Notes: generated by a model not told the origin, from the sequence alone. Shown: positions 1 to 9,951, numbered from the stretch's first letter. The stretch: DNA of 64,000 bases from a bacterium (GCA_029559475.1 JAKQBN010000049.1:1-64000), one strand, 5' to 3'. Numbers and translations are program-made.

Positions 1-1850
1 CCGTACTTCTCTTTTTTATCCGAGACCTTTGACAGGTTTTCGTCTTTAATATTCGTCGAATACATAATCTGTTCGGCAGACTTATAGACAGTTTTGGGAA
101 TTATCCCGTTTAATTCATTAAATTCAATCTGTTTTAACCTTCTTCTTTTAACTTCGTCAATGCAGTTTTTCATTGAATCAGTTATCTTATCGCCATAGAA
201 AATTACCTTTCCGTTGACATTTCGGGCTGCTCTTCCTGATGTCTGAAGAAGTGACCTTTTATCTCTTAAAAAACCTTCTCTATCAGCATCAAGAATACCG
301 ATCAGTGAAACTTCGGGCAGATCGAGGCCTTCTCTCAGCAAATTTATACCTACGAGAACGTCGAATTTTCCGAGCCTGAGTTCGCGTATAAGTTTTACTC
401 TGTCCAGAGATAAAATTTCGCTGTGCATGTATTCAGCTTTGATCCCGTTCTCCTTCAGGAATTTAGTCAGATCTTCGCTCATTCTTTTGGTCAATGTTGT
501 CACAAGAACTTTTTCTTTTCTTTCTGTAACGATCCGTATCTCTTCCATCAGATCGTCAACCTGACCTGTCGAGGGTTTTACGATTATCTCGGGATCAATT
601 ATTCCCGTCGGTCTTACGACCTGTTCTATTATTAATCCTGAAGACCTTTCCAGCTCATATTCAGACGGAGTAGCCGAAACATACAGTGTTCGTCCCGTTA
701 CTTGTTCAAATTCGTCAAACTTCAGAGGTCTGTTATCGAGAGCCGAAGGCAGCCTGAACCCGTAATCGACCAGCGTGGTTTTCCTGCTTCGGTCGCCGTT
801 ATACATTCCTTTGATCTGGGGAACTGTCGCATGTGATTCATCGATTATTAGAAGAAAATCGTCAGGGAAGAAATCTATCAGGCAGTAAGGTCTCTGACCC
901 GGCTGTCTCCCGGAAATATGCCTCGAATAGTTCTCTATACCCGGGCAGAATCCCATTTCACGCAAGAACTCGATGTCCATTTTCGTACGGTTCTCTATCC
1001 GCTGAGCCTCGACAAGCCTGTTATCGTCGTAAAAATATTTTACCCGCTCCTTCATTTCCTCTTCAATAAAAGCCACAGCTTTCTGAAGTTTCGGTTGAGT
1101 TACCACGAAATGTTTTGCGGGATAAATATTGATCTTGTCCAATTTTTCGATCACGTTCCCCGTAACGTGATTTATGATCTCTATTTTCTCTACTTCGTCT
1201 CCAAAGGTATGAATTCTTATTCCAGTGTCATCATAAGCCGGATGGATGTCGATTATATCGCCTTTTATCCTGAAATTCCCGTTTGAAAGTTCATAATTGT
1301 TCCTCTCATACTGCATCTCAACAAGTGAATTGAACAATTTATTCCTGTCGATTATGTCTCCTTTTGTAATTTCGATCGAGAGTTCCTTATAATCTTCAGG
1401 CGATCCCAGACCGTAGATACAGCTTACCGATGCGATAATAATAACATCGCTCCTCGAGATCAGTGACGATGTGGCTTTCAGCCTGAGTTTTTCTATCTCT
1501 TCGTTGGACGAAGTTGTTTTTTCAATATAAAGATCCCTTGTCGGCAGATATGCTTCTGGCTGATAGTAGTCATAATAGCTGATAAAATATTCCACGGCGT
1601 TTTCAGGGAAGAACGCCTTGATCTCACCGTAAAGCTGGGCTGCAAGGGTTTTATTGTGCGAAATAATGAGAGTCGGTCTGTTCAGCCTCTGAATAACATT
1701 CGCCATCGTAAAAGTTTTTCCGCTGCCCGTTACGCCGAGAAGTGTCTGGTATTTCAGTCCGGAATTGAAATTCGAAACGATCTGATCTATCGCTTCCGGC
1801 TGATCACCTTTTGGTTCAAAAGGCGACAGGAGTTTAAATGTTCTTTTCAA
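1..1850 (-). CDS. uvrB: UvrB, excinuclease ABC subunit B (C-terminus cut by the window edge; TTG start)
   Basis: Reverse-strand translation gives MKRTFKLLSPFEPKGDQPEAI...LLGVTGSGKTFTMANVI...RPTLIISHNKTLAAQLYGE...YYDYYQPEAYLP...IDESHATVPQIKGMYNGDRSRK...GINLLREGLDLPEVSLIGILDADREGFLR...QTSGRAARN, the UvrB signature set. It is absent from the ORF track because it is truncated. Confidence 0.96.
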   Translation of the reverse strand, partial: MKRTFKLLSPFEPKGDQPEAIDQIVSNFNSGLKYQTLLGVTGSGKTFTMANVIQRLNRPTLIISHNKTLAAQLYGEIKAFFPENAVEYFISYYDYYQPEAYLPTRDLYIEKTTSSNEEIEKLRLKATSSLISRSDVIIIASVSCIYGLGSPEDYKELSIEITKGDIIDRNKLFNSLVEMQYERNNYELSNGNFRIKGDIIDIHPAYDDTGIRIHTFGDEVEKIEIINHVTGNVIEKLDKINIYPAKHFVVTQPKLQKAVAFIEEEMKERVKYFYDDNRLVEAQRIENRTKMDIEFLREMGFCPGIENYSRHISGRQPGQRPYCLIDFFPDDFLLIIDESHATVPQIKGMYNGDRSRKTTLVDYGFRLPSALDNRPLKFDEFEQVTGRTLYVSATPSEYELERSSGLIIEQVVRPTGIIDPEIIVKPSTGQVDDLMEEIRIVTERKEKVLVTTLTKRMSEDLTKFLKENGIKAEYMHSEILSLDRVKLIRELRLGKFDVLVGINLLREGLDLPEVSLIGILDADREGFLRDKRSLLQTSGRAARNVNGKVIFYGDKITDSMKNCIDEVKRRRLKQIEFNELNGIIPKTVYKSAEQIMYSTNIKDENLSKVSDKKEKY

Positions 1851-1877
1851 GGGAATTTCCGTTTTTTTAACCGTATC

Positions 1878-1906
1878 AATTTAACAAGATATTTATAACA
1901 TATCAA
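1878..1906 (-). promoter_or_regulatory. Candidate promoter for uvrB: TTGATA-N17-TAAATT
   Basis: -35 revcomp at 1901-1906, -10 revcomp at 1878-1883, about 28 nt upstream of the TTG start. Confidence 0.55.
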
Positions 1907-1952
1907 CACTCTAAATGAACAAAATTTAATTGAAGAACGTATAAGAACGGGC

Positions 1953-1981
1953 TTGACATTTGTCCCGCCAAAAGTTAAATT
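1953..1981 (+). promoter_or_regulatory. Candidate promoter for bamA-skp: TTGACA-N17-TAAATT
   Basis: Consensus -35 at 1953-1958 and -10 at 1976-1981. The ORF-track start (TTG 1960) falls inside it. Confidence 0.6.
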
Positions 1982-2016
1982 CCGCATCTATTAATAATGT
2001 AAAGGGAAACAGGGAT

Positions 2017-4362
2017 TTGAAATACAGGAAATTTACAATAAAAATACAACTGATCTTACTTATAACAGTTCTACTCAATTATACTTTTATCAGAGCGCAG
2101 AAAACCGAAGGATCATACGAAATCATCGATGTTATAGTTGAAGGAACGGAAGTGTCGGCAGATGTTGTTAAAATTTCATCGGGCCTCTCAAAAGGGAAGA
2201 TTATTTTCGGTGAAGACATTCAGAACGCGATAAAAAAATTATGGAAGCTGGATCTATTTTCAGATATCGTAATTGACGTCACCAGGTCTGAAGGCAATAA
2301 AGTATTTCTGAAGATAATTCTGGAAGACTACCCCAGGCTGAATAGTGTAAAAGTGACCGGATATGATGAATTAGGGAAAGACGATATCGAACCTCTGATA
2401 AAGCTTCAGAAGGGACAGATCTTAAAGAACAGCGATATTTCAGATGTCGAAACTGCGATCAAGGATTTTTACAGGTCCAAAAGTTATCTTACTGCAGAAG
2501 TTGAATTCAAAAATGAAATGCTCAACGAAAAACAGACCGATCTGACAATTAACATCAATGAAGGCAAAGAGATTTTCATTGATGAGATCAAATTTTACGG
2601 AAATGAGAATTTCAAAAAAGATGACCTGATTGACCAGTTCGAGGAAACTCATGAGGACAGATGGTGGCGCGACGGCGAATATAACAGGGAGAAATTCGAA
2701 ACGGATCTGGAAGCTATGACCCTGTACGCAAAAAATAAAGGTTATAAAGATTTTTACGTTGTAAAAGATTCTGTTTATTTTGATGAAAAGAACGAGAACA
2801 TTTATATCGATATTACAGTGAACGAAGGAAAAAAATACGTGTTCGGAAAACCTTCATTCGCAGGTAATATTCTGTTTTCTTCAGAAGAGATGTCAAAAGC
2901 TCTTGAATTCGAAGAAGGGGATGATTACAGCTCGGATAAGCTTGAAATGTCGATCTACAACAATCTTTCAACTATGTACATGGATAAAGGCTATTTAAGA
3001 GCGAACATCATTCCCGAAGAACAGATGTCCGGAGCCGATACAGTGGCATACGTCTTCAAAATAACGGAAGGATCAAGATCGCGCGTTCGCAAGATAGATT
3101 TCGAAGGAAATACGAGAACGAACGAAAAAGTTCTCAGACGAGAAATGGATATATTCCCCGGGGATATTTTCAATAAAACAAAGATCCTGAGGAGCCAGAG
3201 GAATGCTATGATCCTCAATTACTTCGAGAATGTCACTCCCGACATGAAACTTGTCGATGACAAAGAAGTGGATCTGGTCTTCAGTGTTAAAGAAAAGCCG
3301 ACGGAACAGGCACAGACATCTATAGCGTATTCCGAGGCTGACGGATTTATCGGTTCGGTCGGACTTGTGTTCAACAACTTCTCGTTCAGGCATCCCTTCA
3401 CCCAGGGTGACGGTCAGCAGCTTTCGACGAATATAGAGTTCGGAAAGGATTATTATAAATACACATTAAGCGTTGAAGAGCCGTGGCTTAACGACACGCC
3501 TACTCTGATCGGACTCAGCGGAAACTATCAGATGCGTGACGATTCATATTCAGACACACAGATAATAAGCGGGGTGCTTAAACTCGGAAGAAGGTTCGCA
3601 TGGAGCGACAACTGGATGCGCGGATTATGGTATTATTCTGTCGACCGCATAAAATATACCAATATAAGCGATAACGCTCCCGAAAAATACGAGCTTTACG
3701 AAGGCAAAACGATAATTTCATCTTCACTGACAGAATATCTGATCAGAGACAGCAGGGACAGGGCGGATTTTCCGACCAGAGGATCTCAGGTCACATTAAT
3801 GACAAAACTTGCAGGCGGAATATTAGGCGGCGATGAAGAATTCCACAAGCATAAACTGGACATGAAATGGTATCAGCCTCTTGTTCAGAACAGGCTCGTT
3901 CTGTATTCACAGTTCGTGACAGGGCTTATGGATAAACTCAGAGAATCTTCTTATATAAGTTCAGGCGAATATTTTTATATGGGCGGCGGGGGACTTTCCG
4001 GCGGAGAGCCTCTAAGAGGTTATGACGAAAATTCCGTGGGTCCTTATGAAAGCGGGTACTTCGTAGGCGGAAGAAATATGTTCAAGACTTCGTTCGAATT
4101 AAGATTGAAACTTGTGGAATCGCCGATGCTTATTTACACTCTCGCATATTTTGACGCAGGAAATCTGTGGAGAGACTATCGCGATGTAAATCTATTTGAA
4201 CTTCAGAAAGGCGCCGGACTCGGAATAAGGATAAATGTGCCCATGCTCGGGATGATGGGATTAGATATCGGATACGGATTTGATTATTATGACAGATTCG
4301 GTAAAAAAGCTGACTGGGATGACCAGTTAAGAACCCATTTCAGAATGGGCACAAATCTTTAA
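2017..4362 (+). CDS. bamA: BamA, outer membrane protein assembly factor (POTRA repeats + Omp85 barrel)
   Basis: Signal peptide MKYRKFTIKIQLILLITVLLNYTFIRAQ, repeated POTRA domains, C-terminal GG.LSGGEPLRGY and barrel. Start placed at TTG 2017 because TTG 1960 lies within the promoter. Confidence 0.93.
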   Translation: MKYRKFTIKIQLILLITVLLNYTFIRAQKTEGSYEIIDVIVEGTEVSADVVKISSGLSKGKIIFGEDIQNAIKKLWKLDLFSDIVIDVTRSEGNKVFLKIILEDYPRLNSVKVTGYDELGKDDIEPLIKLQKGQILKNSDISDVETAIKDFYRSKSYLTAEVEFKNEMLNEKQTDLTININEGKEIFIDEIKFYGNENFKKDDLIDQFEETHEDRWWRDGEYNREKFETDLEAMTLYAKNKGYKDFYVVKDSVYFDEKNENIYIDITVNEGKKYVFGKPSFAGNILFSSEEMSKALEFEEGDDYSSDKLEMSIYNNLSTMYMDKGYLRANIIPEEQMSGADTVAYVFKITEGSRSRVRKIDFEGNTRTNEKVLRREMDIFPGDIFNKTKILRSQRNAMILNYFENVTPDMKLVDDKEVDLVFSVKEKPTEQAQTSIAYSEADGFIGSVGLVFNNFSFRHPFTQGDGQQLSTNIEFGKDYYKYTLSVEEPWLNDTPTLIGLSGNYQMRDDSYSDTQIISGVLKLGRRFAWSDNWMRGLWYYSVDRIKYTNISDNAPEKYELYEGKTIISSSLTEYLIRDSRDRADFPTRGSQVTLMTKLAGGILGGDEEFHKHKLDMKWYQPLVQNRLVLYSQFVTGLMDKLRESSYISSGEYFYMGGGGLSGGEPLRGYDENSVGPYESGYFVGGRNMFKTSFELRLKLVESPMLIYTLAYFDAGNLWRDYRDVNLFELQKGAGLGIRINVPMLGMMGLDIGYGFDYYDRFGKKADWDDQLRTHFRMGTNL

Positions 4363-4384
4363 AAACCAATGAAAAGGAGATAAA

Positions 4385-4888
4385 ATGAAGAAGATCGTAA
4401 CAGTAATGGTGCTGATAGCTTCGATGGTAGTATTTGCCGAGATGAAATTCGGATTTATCAATTCAGATAAAGTCCTCGCCGAGTACAATGAAGCGAAAAA
4501 GGCAAAAGAACTGCTTTCTAAATGGAACAAGGAAAAGGAAGCTGAAGCCGTGAAGATGGAAAGCGAGATAAAAGCACTAGAAGAAGAGATAAAGAACATG
4601 TCGGTAATGGTCTCGGAAGAAAAAAGAAATGAAAAAATGGCTGAAGGACAGAAAAAACTTCAGGATTACTATCAGTTCAAAGATAAGGTATGGGGACAGA
4701 CCGGAGATTTCTATAAAAAGAACAATGAACTCATGCAGCCTGTTATCGATAAGATCAACGAGGTAATCAAACAGGTATCAGAAAAAGAAAAGTACGATCT
4801 GGTATGCGATGCCAACACCGGAACTCTGCTTTATGCAAAACCGGAATACGAGATGACCGACAAGATAATAAAAGAATTAAATAAATAA
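4385..4888 (+). CDS. skp: Skp/OmpH-family periplasmic chaperone
   Basis: Signal peptide, 'KFGFINSDKVLAEYNEAKKAKELLSKWNKEKEAEA' coiled coil, location directly after bamA. Confidence 0.9.
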   Translation: MKKIVTVMVLIASMVVFAEMKFGFINSDKVLAEYNEAKKAKELLSKWNKEKEAEAVKMESEIKALEEEIKNMSVMVSEEKRNEKMAEGQKKLQDYYQFKDKVWGQTGDFYKKNNELMQPVIDKINEVIKQVSEKEKYDLVCDANTGTLLYAKPEYEMTDKIIKELNK

Positions 4889-4899
4889 CGGAAACGATA

Positions 4900-6402
4900 A
4901 TGATAAAAAGACTTGTTCTTTGTTCGATACTTACAGCAGCAATTCTGTTTCTTTTCGGCGGATGTTCAAAGAAAAACATGACTACTGATGAGTTTATCGC
5001 AGATCTTGTAAATGACGTTGAGATAGATCTTTCGAAGATCAACAGCGAAGTCGTTGTTCAGAACGAAGCCGATAAGGCTTTAAAAAGTTATAAAGATGAT
5101 TATTCAAGTTTAATGGCCGACATAGATTCGCTGATAGAAAAATATCCTGATTCTTACGATATGAAAGCGATAAAGATTAACATTCTCAGGCAGTCACGTC
5201 AGGAATCTGATTACGTAAACGAACTGTATAAAAATGACAGCCTGAATTCGCACCATCAGTTCTTTCACGGAACTTCTTTAGAGCCTCAGGCCGGAAAAGA
5301 ATTTTTCGTAAAAATGATCAAAGAAAAGAAAGACGATCCGTTCGGGTATCTCGGTCTGGCGTTCACTTATCTTTATTCACGCACAGATGATCTCCAGATA
5401 CCGGCAAAATTAGCATATCTTTCGATCATAAAGGATCATACGGTCGATGATTCATTCGAAGTTCTGAGCTATATGTTCAGAGCTCTGAACAGAAGCGAGG
5501 ATCAGGCTATGCTGAACGGCATTATGCTTGTGAAAGATCCGTCGAGCATGAACGCTTTCGAAAACCTTTTCTATTTCTATTACGAAAAGAATGATTACGC
5601 CAAAGCAAAAGAACTTTTAGAGACTTTCGTAAAGAACAATCCGGATCTTCTCAGCAATTCCGGAATCGCCGAAAGGTATCTGGATATAAATATGCCTGAG
5701 CCAGCTTCAGAATTTGTCGCGAAGGCACGGGAAACTGGAGAAACCGATCCGCTTTTAGATTTTACAGACGCGAAGCTTAATATAATAAACGATAAAGCTA
5801 TTGAAGGTTTGACCCTTCTCGAAAAATACTGCGCGGCTAATCAGGGTGACAGAAATCTTGTTTACAGGATCACCGATGATCTTTTTGTCGATAAACTGAT
5901 AAATGAAGAAAGGTATAGATCACTTCTAAAAAAGATCGAGGGTGATGCGCCGACTATCGGAGATAGAGTTACAGAACTTACAGGGAAGTATCTGGAAGGA
6001 ACGGATTATGATCCCAAAGAACTTTCTGGCAAGGTTTATCTGATAGACTTCTGGGCGGAATGGTGTTCTCCATGCAAGATGGAAATGCCGAACGTAATAG
6101 CTGTTTATAATGAGCTTAACTCTAAAGGATTTGAGATCATCGGTGTGAATCTTGACGAGAAGAAGGAGAACGCACAGAAATATGTGACCGATAACAATAT
6201 CAAATGGAAACATATTTACAGCGGCGCAGGCTGGAAGGACGCTAACGTTGAATCTTTTAGAGTTCAGGGAATACCGGCGACTTTTCTGGTAGACAAAAAC
6301 GGGATCATAAGGTATAAGAATATAAGAGGAAAAGAACTTCTCATGAGTAAAGTAACTAAACTTCTCGATGAGAAAGCTTCAGCTCCATTAGTATCAGAAT
6401 AA
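4900..6402 (+). CDS. Lipoprotein with TPR-like region and C-terminal TlpA/thioredoxin-like domain
   Basis: Lipobox FLFGGC; C-terminal DFWAEWCSPCKMEMPNVIAVYNEL...GIPATFLVDKNGII (WCxxC thioredoxin). Confidence 0.85.
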   Translation: MIKRLVLCSILTAAILFLFGGCSKKNMTTDEFIADLVNDVEIDLSKINSEVVVQNEADKALKSYKDDYSSLMADIDSLIEKYPDSYDMKAIKINILRQSRQESDYVNELYKNDSLNSHHQFFHGTSLEPQAGKEFFVKMIKEKKDDPFGYLGLAFTYLYSRTDDLQIPAKLAYLSIIKDHTVDDSFEVLSYMFRALNRSEDQAMLNGIMLVKDPSSMNAFENLFYFYYEKNDYAKAKELLETFVKNNPDLLSNSGIAERYLDINMPEPASEFVAKARETGETDPLLDFTDAKLNIINDKAIEGLTLLEKYCAANQGDRNLVYRITDDLFVDKLINEERYRSLLKKIEGDAPTIGDRVTELTGKYLEGTDYDPKELSGKVYLIDFWAEWCSPCKMEMPNVIAVYNELNSKGFEIIGVNLDEKKENAQKYVTDNNIKWKHIYSGAGWKDANVESFRVQGIPATFLVDKNGIIRYKNIRGKELLMSKVTKLLDEKASAPLVSE

Positions 6403-6417
6403 AATTTTTAAAAAAAT

Positions 6418-6490
6418 GCCGCTATAGCTTAGCTGGTAGAGCAATGCTTTCGTAAAGCAGAGGTCGAAGGTTCGAATCCTTTTAGCGGCA
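6418..6490 (+). tRNA. tRNA-Thr (anticodon CGT); CCA not encoded
   Basis: GCCGCTA...TAGCGGC acceptor stem, anticodon loop TTCGTAA, T arm GGTTCGAATCC. Confidence 0.93.
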
Positions 6491-6525
6491 TTTTCTTTTT
6501 ATAAACGAATCGGGGTTTTTGTTTT

Positions 6526-7416
6526 ATGTTCCTTTTTTCTGATTATAAGGCTTTCTCAAAGAAAGGCATTAAAGACATAATGCTTGTTCTGGCCGGATCA
6601 CTTATTATGGCGTCCGGCTACGTATTTTTCATAGTCCCCTATAAGATAATTCCGGGCGGCGTTTACGGTATAGCCATAATCCTGCACCATACACTAGGGC
6701 TTCCTACAGGCGCTACCGGTCTTGTAATGAACATTCCCCTGATATTATGGGGGGTAAAAGAACTGGGACCGAAATTCGGATGGAGAACCATTCTGGGCAT
6801 GACAATAACATCCGGATTCATCGACCTTTTAACATTTTTATGGGGAGACAGACCTTTAATTGAGGATGATCTGATACTCTCTGCTCTTTACGGCGGAGTT
6901 CTGATAGGAGGCGGACTGGCTTTTATATTTATGGCTAAAGCTACTACAGGAGGATCGGACATCGTCGCACAGATTGCATACAAAAAGTCAAAATTACCGA
7001 TGGGACAGCTTCTCATTGCGATTGATACCCTTGTTGTTATCATTGGTGTGATAGTTTTTAAAGACATCAAGCTGGCGCTTTATGCTATAATCACGATTTA
7101 CTCCACAGGTCAGGTAGTCGATACTATAACAGGTGGTATGAACTACAGAAAAGGCGTTTTCATTGTTTCGAAGAAGTATAAAGAGATATCAGATTTTATT
7201 ATAAAGAATCTCCGCAGGGGAGCTACATATTTCCACGGGCAGGGAATTTACAAAAATGATGAAAAGGAAATAATATTCACCGCACTTACCCGCAGAGAGC
7301 TTGTCGCGCTTCAGGATAAGATAAAGATGATAGATCCCGAGGCTTTTCTTACCGTGCTTGATATAAGAGACGTAAGAGGGGAAGGATTCAAACCTCTTAA
7401 TGACGATTCAGTATAG
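6526..7416 (+). CDS. YitT family membrane protein (DUF161/DUF2179 type)
   Basis: Multi-pass N-terminus with GGVYGIAIILHH and TGGSDIVAQ; C-terminal RRGATYFHGQGIYKNDEKEIIFTALTRREL. Confidence 0.88.
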   Translation: MFLFSDYKAFSKKGIKDIMLVLAGSLIMASGYVFFIVPYKIIPGGVYGIAIILHHTLGLPTGATGLVMNIPLILWGVKELGPKFGWRTILGMTITSGFIDLLTFLWGDRPLIEDDLILSALYGGVLIGGGLAFIFMAKATTGGSDIVAQIAYKKSKLPMGQLLIAIDTLVVIIGVIVFKDIKLALYAIITIYSTGQVVDTITGGMNYRKGVFIVSKKYKEISDFIIKNLRRGATYFHGQGIYKNDEKEIIFTALTRRELVALQDKIKMIDPEAFLTVLDIRDVRGEGFKPLNDDSV

Positions 7417-7429
7417 AAGCGGAGATCTT

Positions 7430-8290
7430 ATGCCGGACATGATAATCAGAGGAATGGCGAATAAGGAAGTCAGATTCTTTATCGCAGACTGCACTGAACT
7501 TGTTAAAAAAGCTGCGAAGATCCACGATCTGTCGCTCGGGAACGCAGTCGTATTCGGAAAACTTTTATGCGCGGGAATTCTTGCGGGCGCCGATCTTAAA
7601 TCCGAAAAGGATCTTTTAACTATTAAAATTGACGGTGACGGACCTTCAGGAAAAGCTCTTGTTACAGTTAACAGCAAATGCCGTATAAAAGGAATAATCA
7701 GTAATCCTAAATCTGAGGCGCAGGCTGAAAATAAATCTGATTTTATTGACAGGACGGTTCTAGGGAAAGGGTCTATCATAATCATCAAAGACCTTGGCTT
7801 GAAAGCCCCCTATTCCGGCCAGACCGAAATGATATACGGGAACATTGCTCAGGACATTACATATTATTATGCTAAATCCGAGCAGATACCGACATCGGTC
7901 GGTCTGGGTGTTCTTGTTTTTCCCGACGGCAGGATCAAAAAAGCCGGCGGATTTTTAATACAGCTTCTTCCTAATTTCAGTGACACGAACGCGGAAATCC
8001 TTGAAAAGAACATAAGCTCTTTTCCGAATCTGACGGATGTTCTCGATATGGGTTATTCTCTCGAACATATCATTCAGAACATGCTGCTAAAAAGCATGAC
8101 CGTCGAAATAATGGGGTCAGCCGAACCGTCGTATAAATGCGGATGCAGCAGATCAAAAATGAAAAAAGCTGTCAGGCTGTTAAAGAAGTCTGAAATTGAA
8201 GATGAGCTGACCAGGACAGGATTTATCGAAGTAAAATGTCATTTCTGCAACAGATCTTATAAGTTCAGAAAAGAAGAGCTGGATCTGTAA
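7430..8290 (+). CDS. hslO: Hsp33 redox-regulated chaperone
   Basis: C-terminal CxC...CxxC zinc site (YKCGCSRSK...VKCHFCNRSYKF). GGAG at 7421 supports ATG 7430 rather than the track start 7400. Confidence 0.92.
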   Translation: MPDMIIRGMANKEVRFFIADCTELVKKAAKIHDLSLGNAVVFGKLLCAGILAGADLKSEKDLLTIKIDGDGPSGKALVTVNSKCRIKGIISNPKSEAQAENKSDFIDRTVLGKGSIIIIKDLGLKAPYSGQTEMIYGNIAQDITYYYAKSEQIPTSVGLGVLVFPDGRIKKAGGFLIQLLPNFSDTNAEILEKNISSFPNLTDVLDMGYSLEHIIQNMLLKSMTVEIMGSAEPSYKCGCSRSKMKKAVRLLKKSEIEDELTRTGFIEVKCHFCNRSYKFRKEELDL

Positions 8291-8321
8291 ACTCCCTAAT
8301 ATAATATAATGAATAGATGAA

Positions 8322-8347
8322 GTATCCCTGACCGGATACTTTTTTTA
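8322..8347 (+). terminator. Rho-independent terminator after hslO
   Basis: GTATCC-CTGACC-GGATAC followed by a T8 run. Confidence 0.8.
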
Positions 8348-8420
8348 TGATATCGTTATTGCAATAAATTAATAAAATCAACATAAAATGCAATAAAATG
8401 TTAAAAATGTTAATATTAAC

Positions 8421-8449
8421 TTGACAAATGAATGAATTATATTTATCTT
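8421..8449 (+). promoter_or_regulatory. Candidate promoter for the SHOCT-like-module operon: TTGACA-N17-TATCTT
   Basis: -35 at 8421-8426, -10 at 8444-8449, immediately upstream of RBS 'GGAGG' and ATG 8479. Confidence 0.65.
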
Positions 8450-8478
8450 TCCATTGTAGAAATTAACTGGAGGAAAAA

Positions 8479-8628
8479 ATGATCGCGCAAATATATCTCA
8501 TAACAAGAATGCTGAACGAAGGGAGGATCACCGAACGTAAGGCGAGCGAAATGACCGAAGTAGCAATTGAAAAAGAATATATATTCAAAACAGATAAATA
8601 TTTTCCGTCAAAAGTGCTATCATATTAA
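8479..8628 (+). CDS. Small protein, 49 aa, with SHOCT-like 'MLNEGRITERKASEM' motif (not in supplied ORF track)
   Basis: Strong RBS ctGGAGGaaaaaATG. Translation: MIAQIYLITRMLNEGRITERKASEMTEVAIEKEYIFKTDKYFPSKVLSY*. Confidence 0.7.
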   Translation: MIAQIYLITRMLNEGRITERKASEMTEVAIEKEYIFKTDKYFPSKVLSY

Positions 8629-8643
8629 AATAAGGAGAACCTG

Positions 8644-9006
8644 ATGAAGAAAAAAATGACAGACTGTCCCGTTTGCGGTTCGGATCTCAAAGTATCGGAA
8701 TACAAATGCACATCCTGTAAGACCGTGATCAGGGGAGATTTTGAATGCGAAGGCGAATTTGGAGGATTTGACAAGGAGATAATAGAGTTTATAAAAGTGT
8801 TCATTTATGCTGAAGGAAGCATCAAGCAGGTTGAAAAACTGATGAACTGCTCATATCCGAAAGTGAAAAATCTTCTGAAGAAAGCAAAAGCGGCATTGAA
8901 CGTCGAAGATTCTGAGGATGACGATTCTGCGGAAATACTTGAAAAGCTTTCAAAAGGGGAGATTTCAACCGACGAAGCTTTAAATAAATTAACAAAAGGG
9001 AGATAA
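8644..9006 (+). CDS. DUF2089-like zinc-ribbon/HTH protein with C-terminal SHOCT-like motif
   Basis: CPVCGSDLKVSEYKCTSCKTVIRGDFE, DKEIIEFIKVFIYAEGSIKQVEKLMNCSYPKVKNLL, and C-terminal ILEKLSKGEISTDEALNKL. Confidence 0.8.
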   Translation: MKKKMTDCPVCGSDLKVSEYKCTSCKTVIRGDFECEGEFGGFDKEIIEFIKVFIYAEGSIKQVEKLMNCSYPKVKNLLKKAKAALNVEDSEDDDSAEILEKLSKGEISTDEALNKLTKGR

Positions 9007-9008
9007 AA

Positions 9009-9941
9009 ATGAAATACGATCTGAATGCAAACTGCATCAAAATGGAGATCTCGCTTTTAAACAGCGATCTCGAAATAACCGGATCGGAAAGGTCTGATCT
9101 CGAACTGGATTTTCCGGATCTGAGAAGAAATGCCGCAGAAGAGATCTTCGATATATCGTTCGAAGAAGGCATTCTTAAAATTACCCAGAAGAGCAAAAAA
9201 CTTTCCCAGTTCATGAGCGGAGATGATTTTACCGTGAAATTATCAGTTCCTAAGAACGCCGAACTTGAGGTGGAAATTAATGATCTGAGCGGAGATATCA
9301 AAGTTTCCGGGGCCGGCATATTTAAAGGTAATGTAAAATCTAAAAGCGGAGACGTTTTAATTGAAAAAGTCGATGATCTTGAAGCTGAGATATCAAGTAT
9401 AAGCGGAGACGTTATTATAAATGAATGCAAGGGATCGCTTATGACATCATCTGTTTCCGGGGATATGAAAGCATCGGTAACTGCATGTAAGATCCTTAAA
9501 GCGAAAAGCGTATCGGGCGATATAGAGATAACCGGTTCATTCGATCTGTCTGAAGATGCTATGGTTAATTCTGTTTCAGGTGATATAAAAATCAATTTCG
9601 AAAGTTATGCAGGACAGAATATTGTCAACCTGAAAAGCGTTTCGGGCGACATTGAGCTTGAAGGAAATAAACCCGCGGATGAAATGATAAAGATCTCTAC
9701 CGTAAAAGGCGACCTGTCAGGTTTCAATCCGATCGGAAAAGACTTCTTTAAAAGCTGGACTTTCGGAAACGCGTTCAAAGATCTGAAAAGTCATTTTAAA
9801 GATATATCTGATGAAAATTCCGTATCTGAGATTAGAGAAACTAAAAAGGATGTCCAGAACGTCCAGACCGTTCTGAATATGCTCGCTGAAGGAAAGATAT
9901 CGGCCGATGAAGCTGAAAAGTTAATAAAAGCCATAAAATAA
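9009..9941 (+). CDS. DUF4097-like beta-helical protein with C-terminal SHOCT-like motif
   Basis: Repeated S(G)SGD(I/V) rungs (DLSGDIKV, KSGDVLI, SISGDVII, SVSGDMKA, SVSGDIEI, SVSGDIKI, SVSGDIEL) and C-terminal VLNMLAEGKISADEAEKLIKAIK. Confidence 0.82.
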   Translation: MKYDLNANCIKMEISLLNSDLEITGSERSDLELDFPDLRRNAAEEIFDISFEEGILKITQKSKKLSQFMSGDDFTVKLSVPKNAELEVEINDLSGDIKVSGAGIFKGNVKSKSGDVLIEKVDDLEAEISSISGDVIINECKGSLMTSSVSGDMKASVTACKILKAKSVSGDIEITGSFDLSEDAMVNSVSGDIKINFESYAGQNIVNLKSVSGDIELEGNKPADEMIKISTVKGDLSGFNPIGKDFFKSWTFGNAFKDLKSHFKDISDENSVSEIRETKKDVQNVQTVLNMLAEGKISADEAEKLIKAIK

Positions 9942-9951
9942 GGACAGAAAA

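Noticed and set aside
833-1898. Plus-strand ORFs at 833, 918 and 1656
   Set aside because: They lie antisense inside uvrB, whose reverse-strand translation is unambiguous.
8822-9595. 257-aa ORF on the minus strand
   Set aside because: It is antisense to the DUF2089-like and DUF4097-like genes; Ser/Ile/Phe-rich composition is typical of the opposite strand of an SGD-repeat gene, with no RBS or domain.
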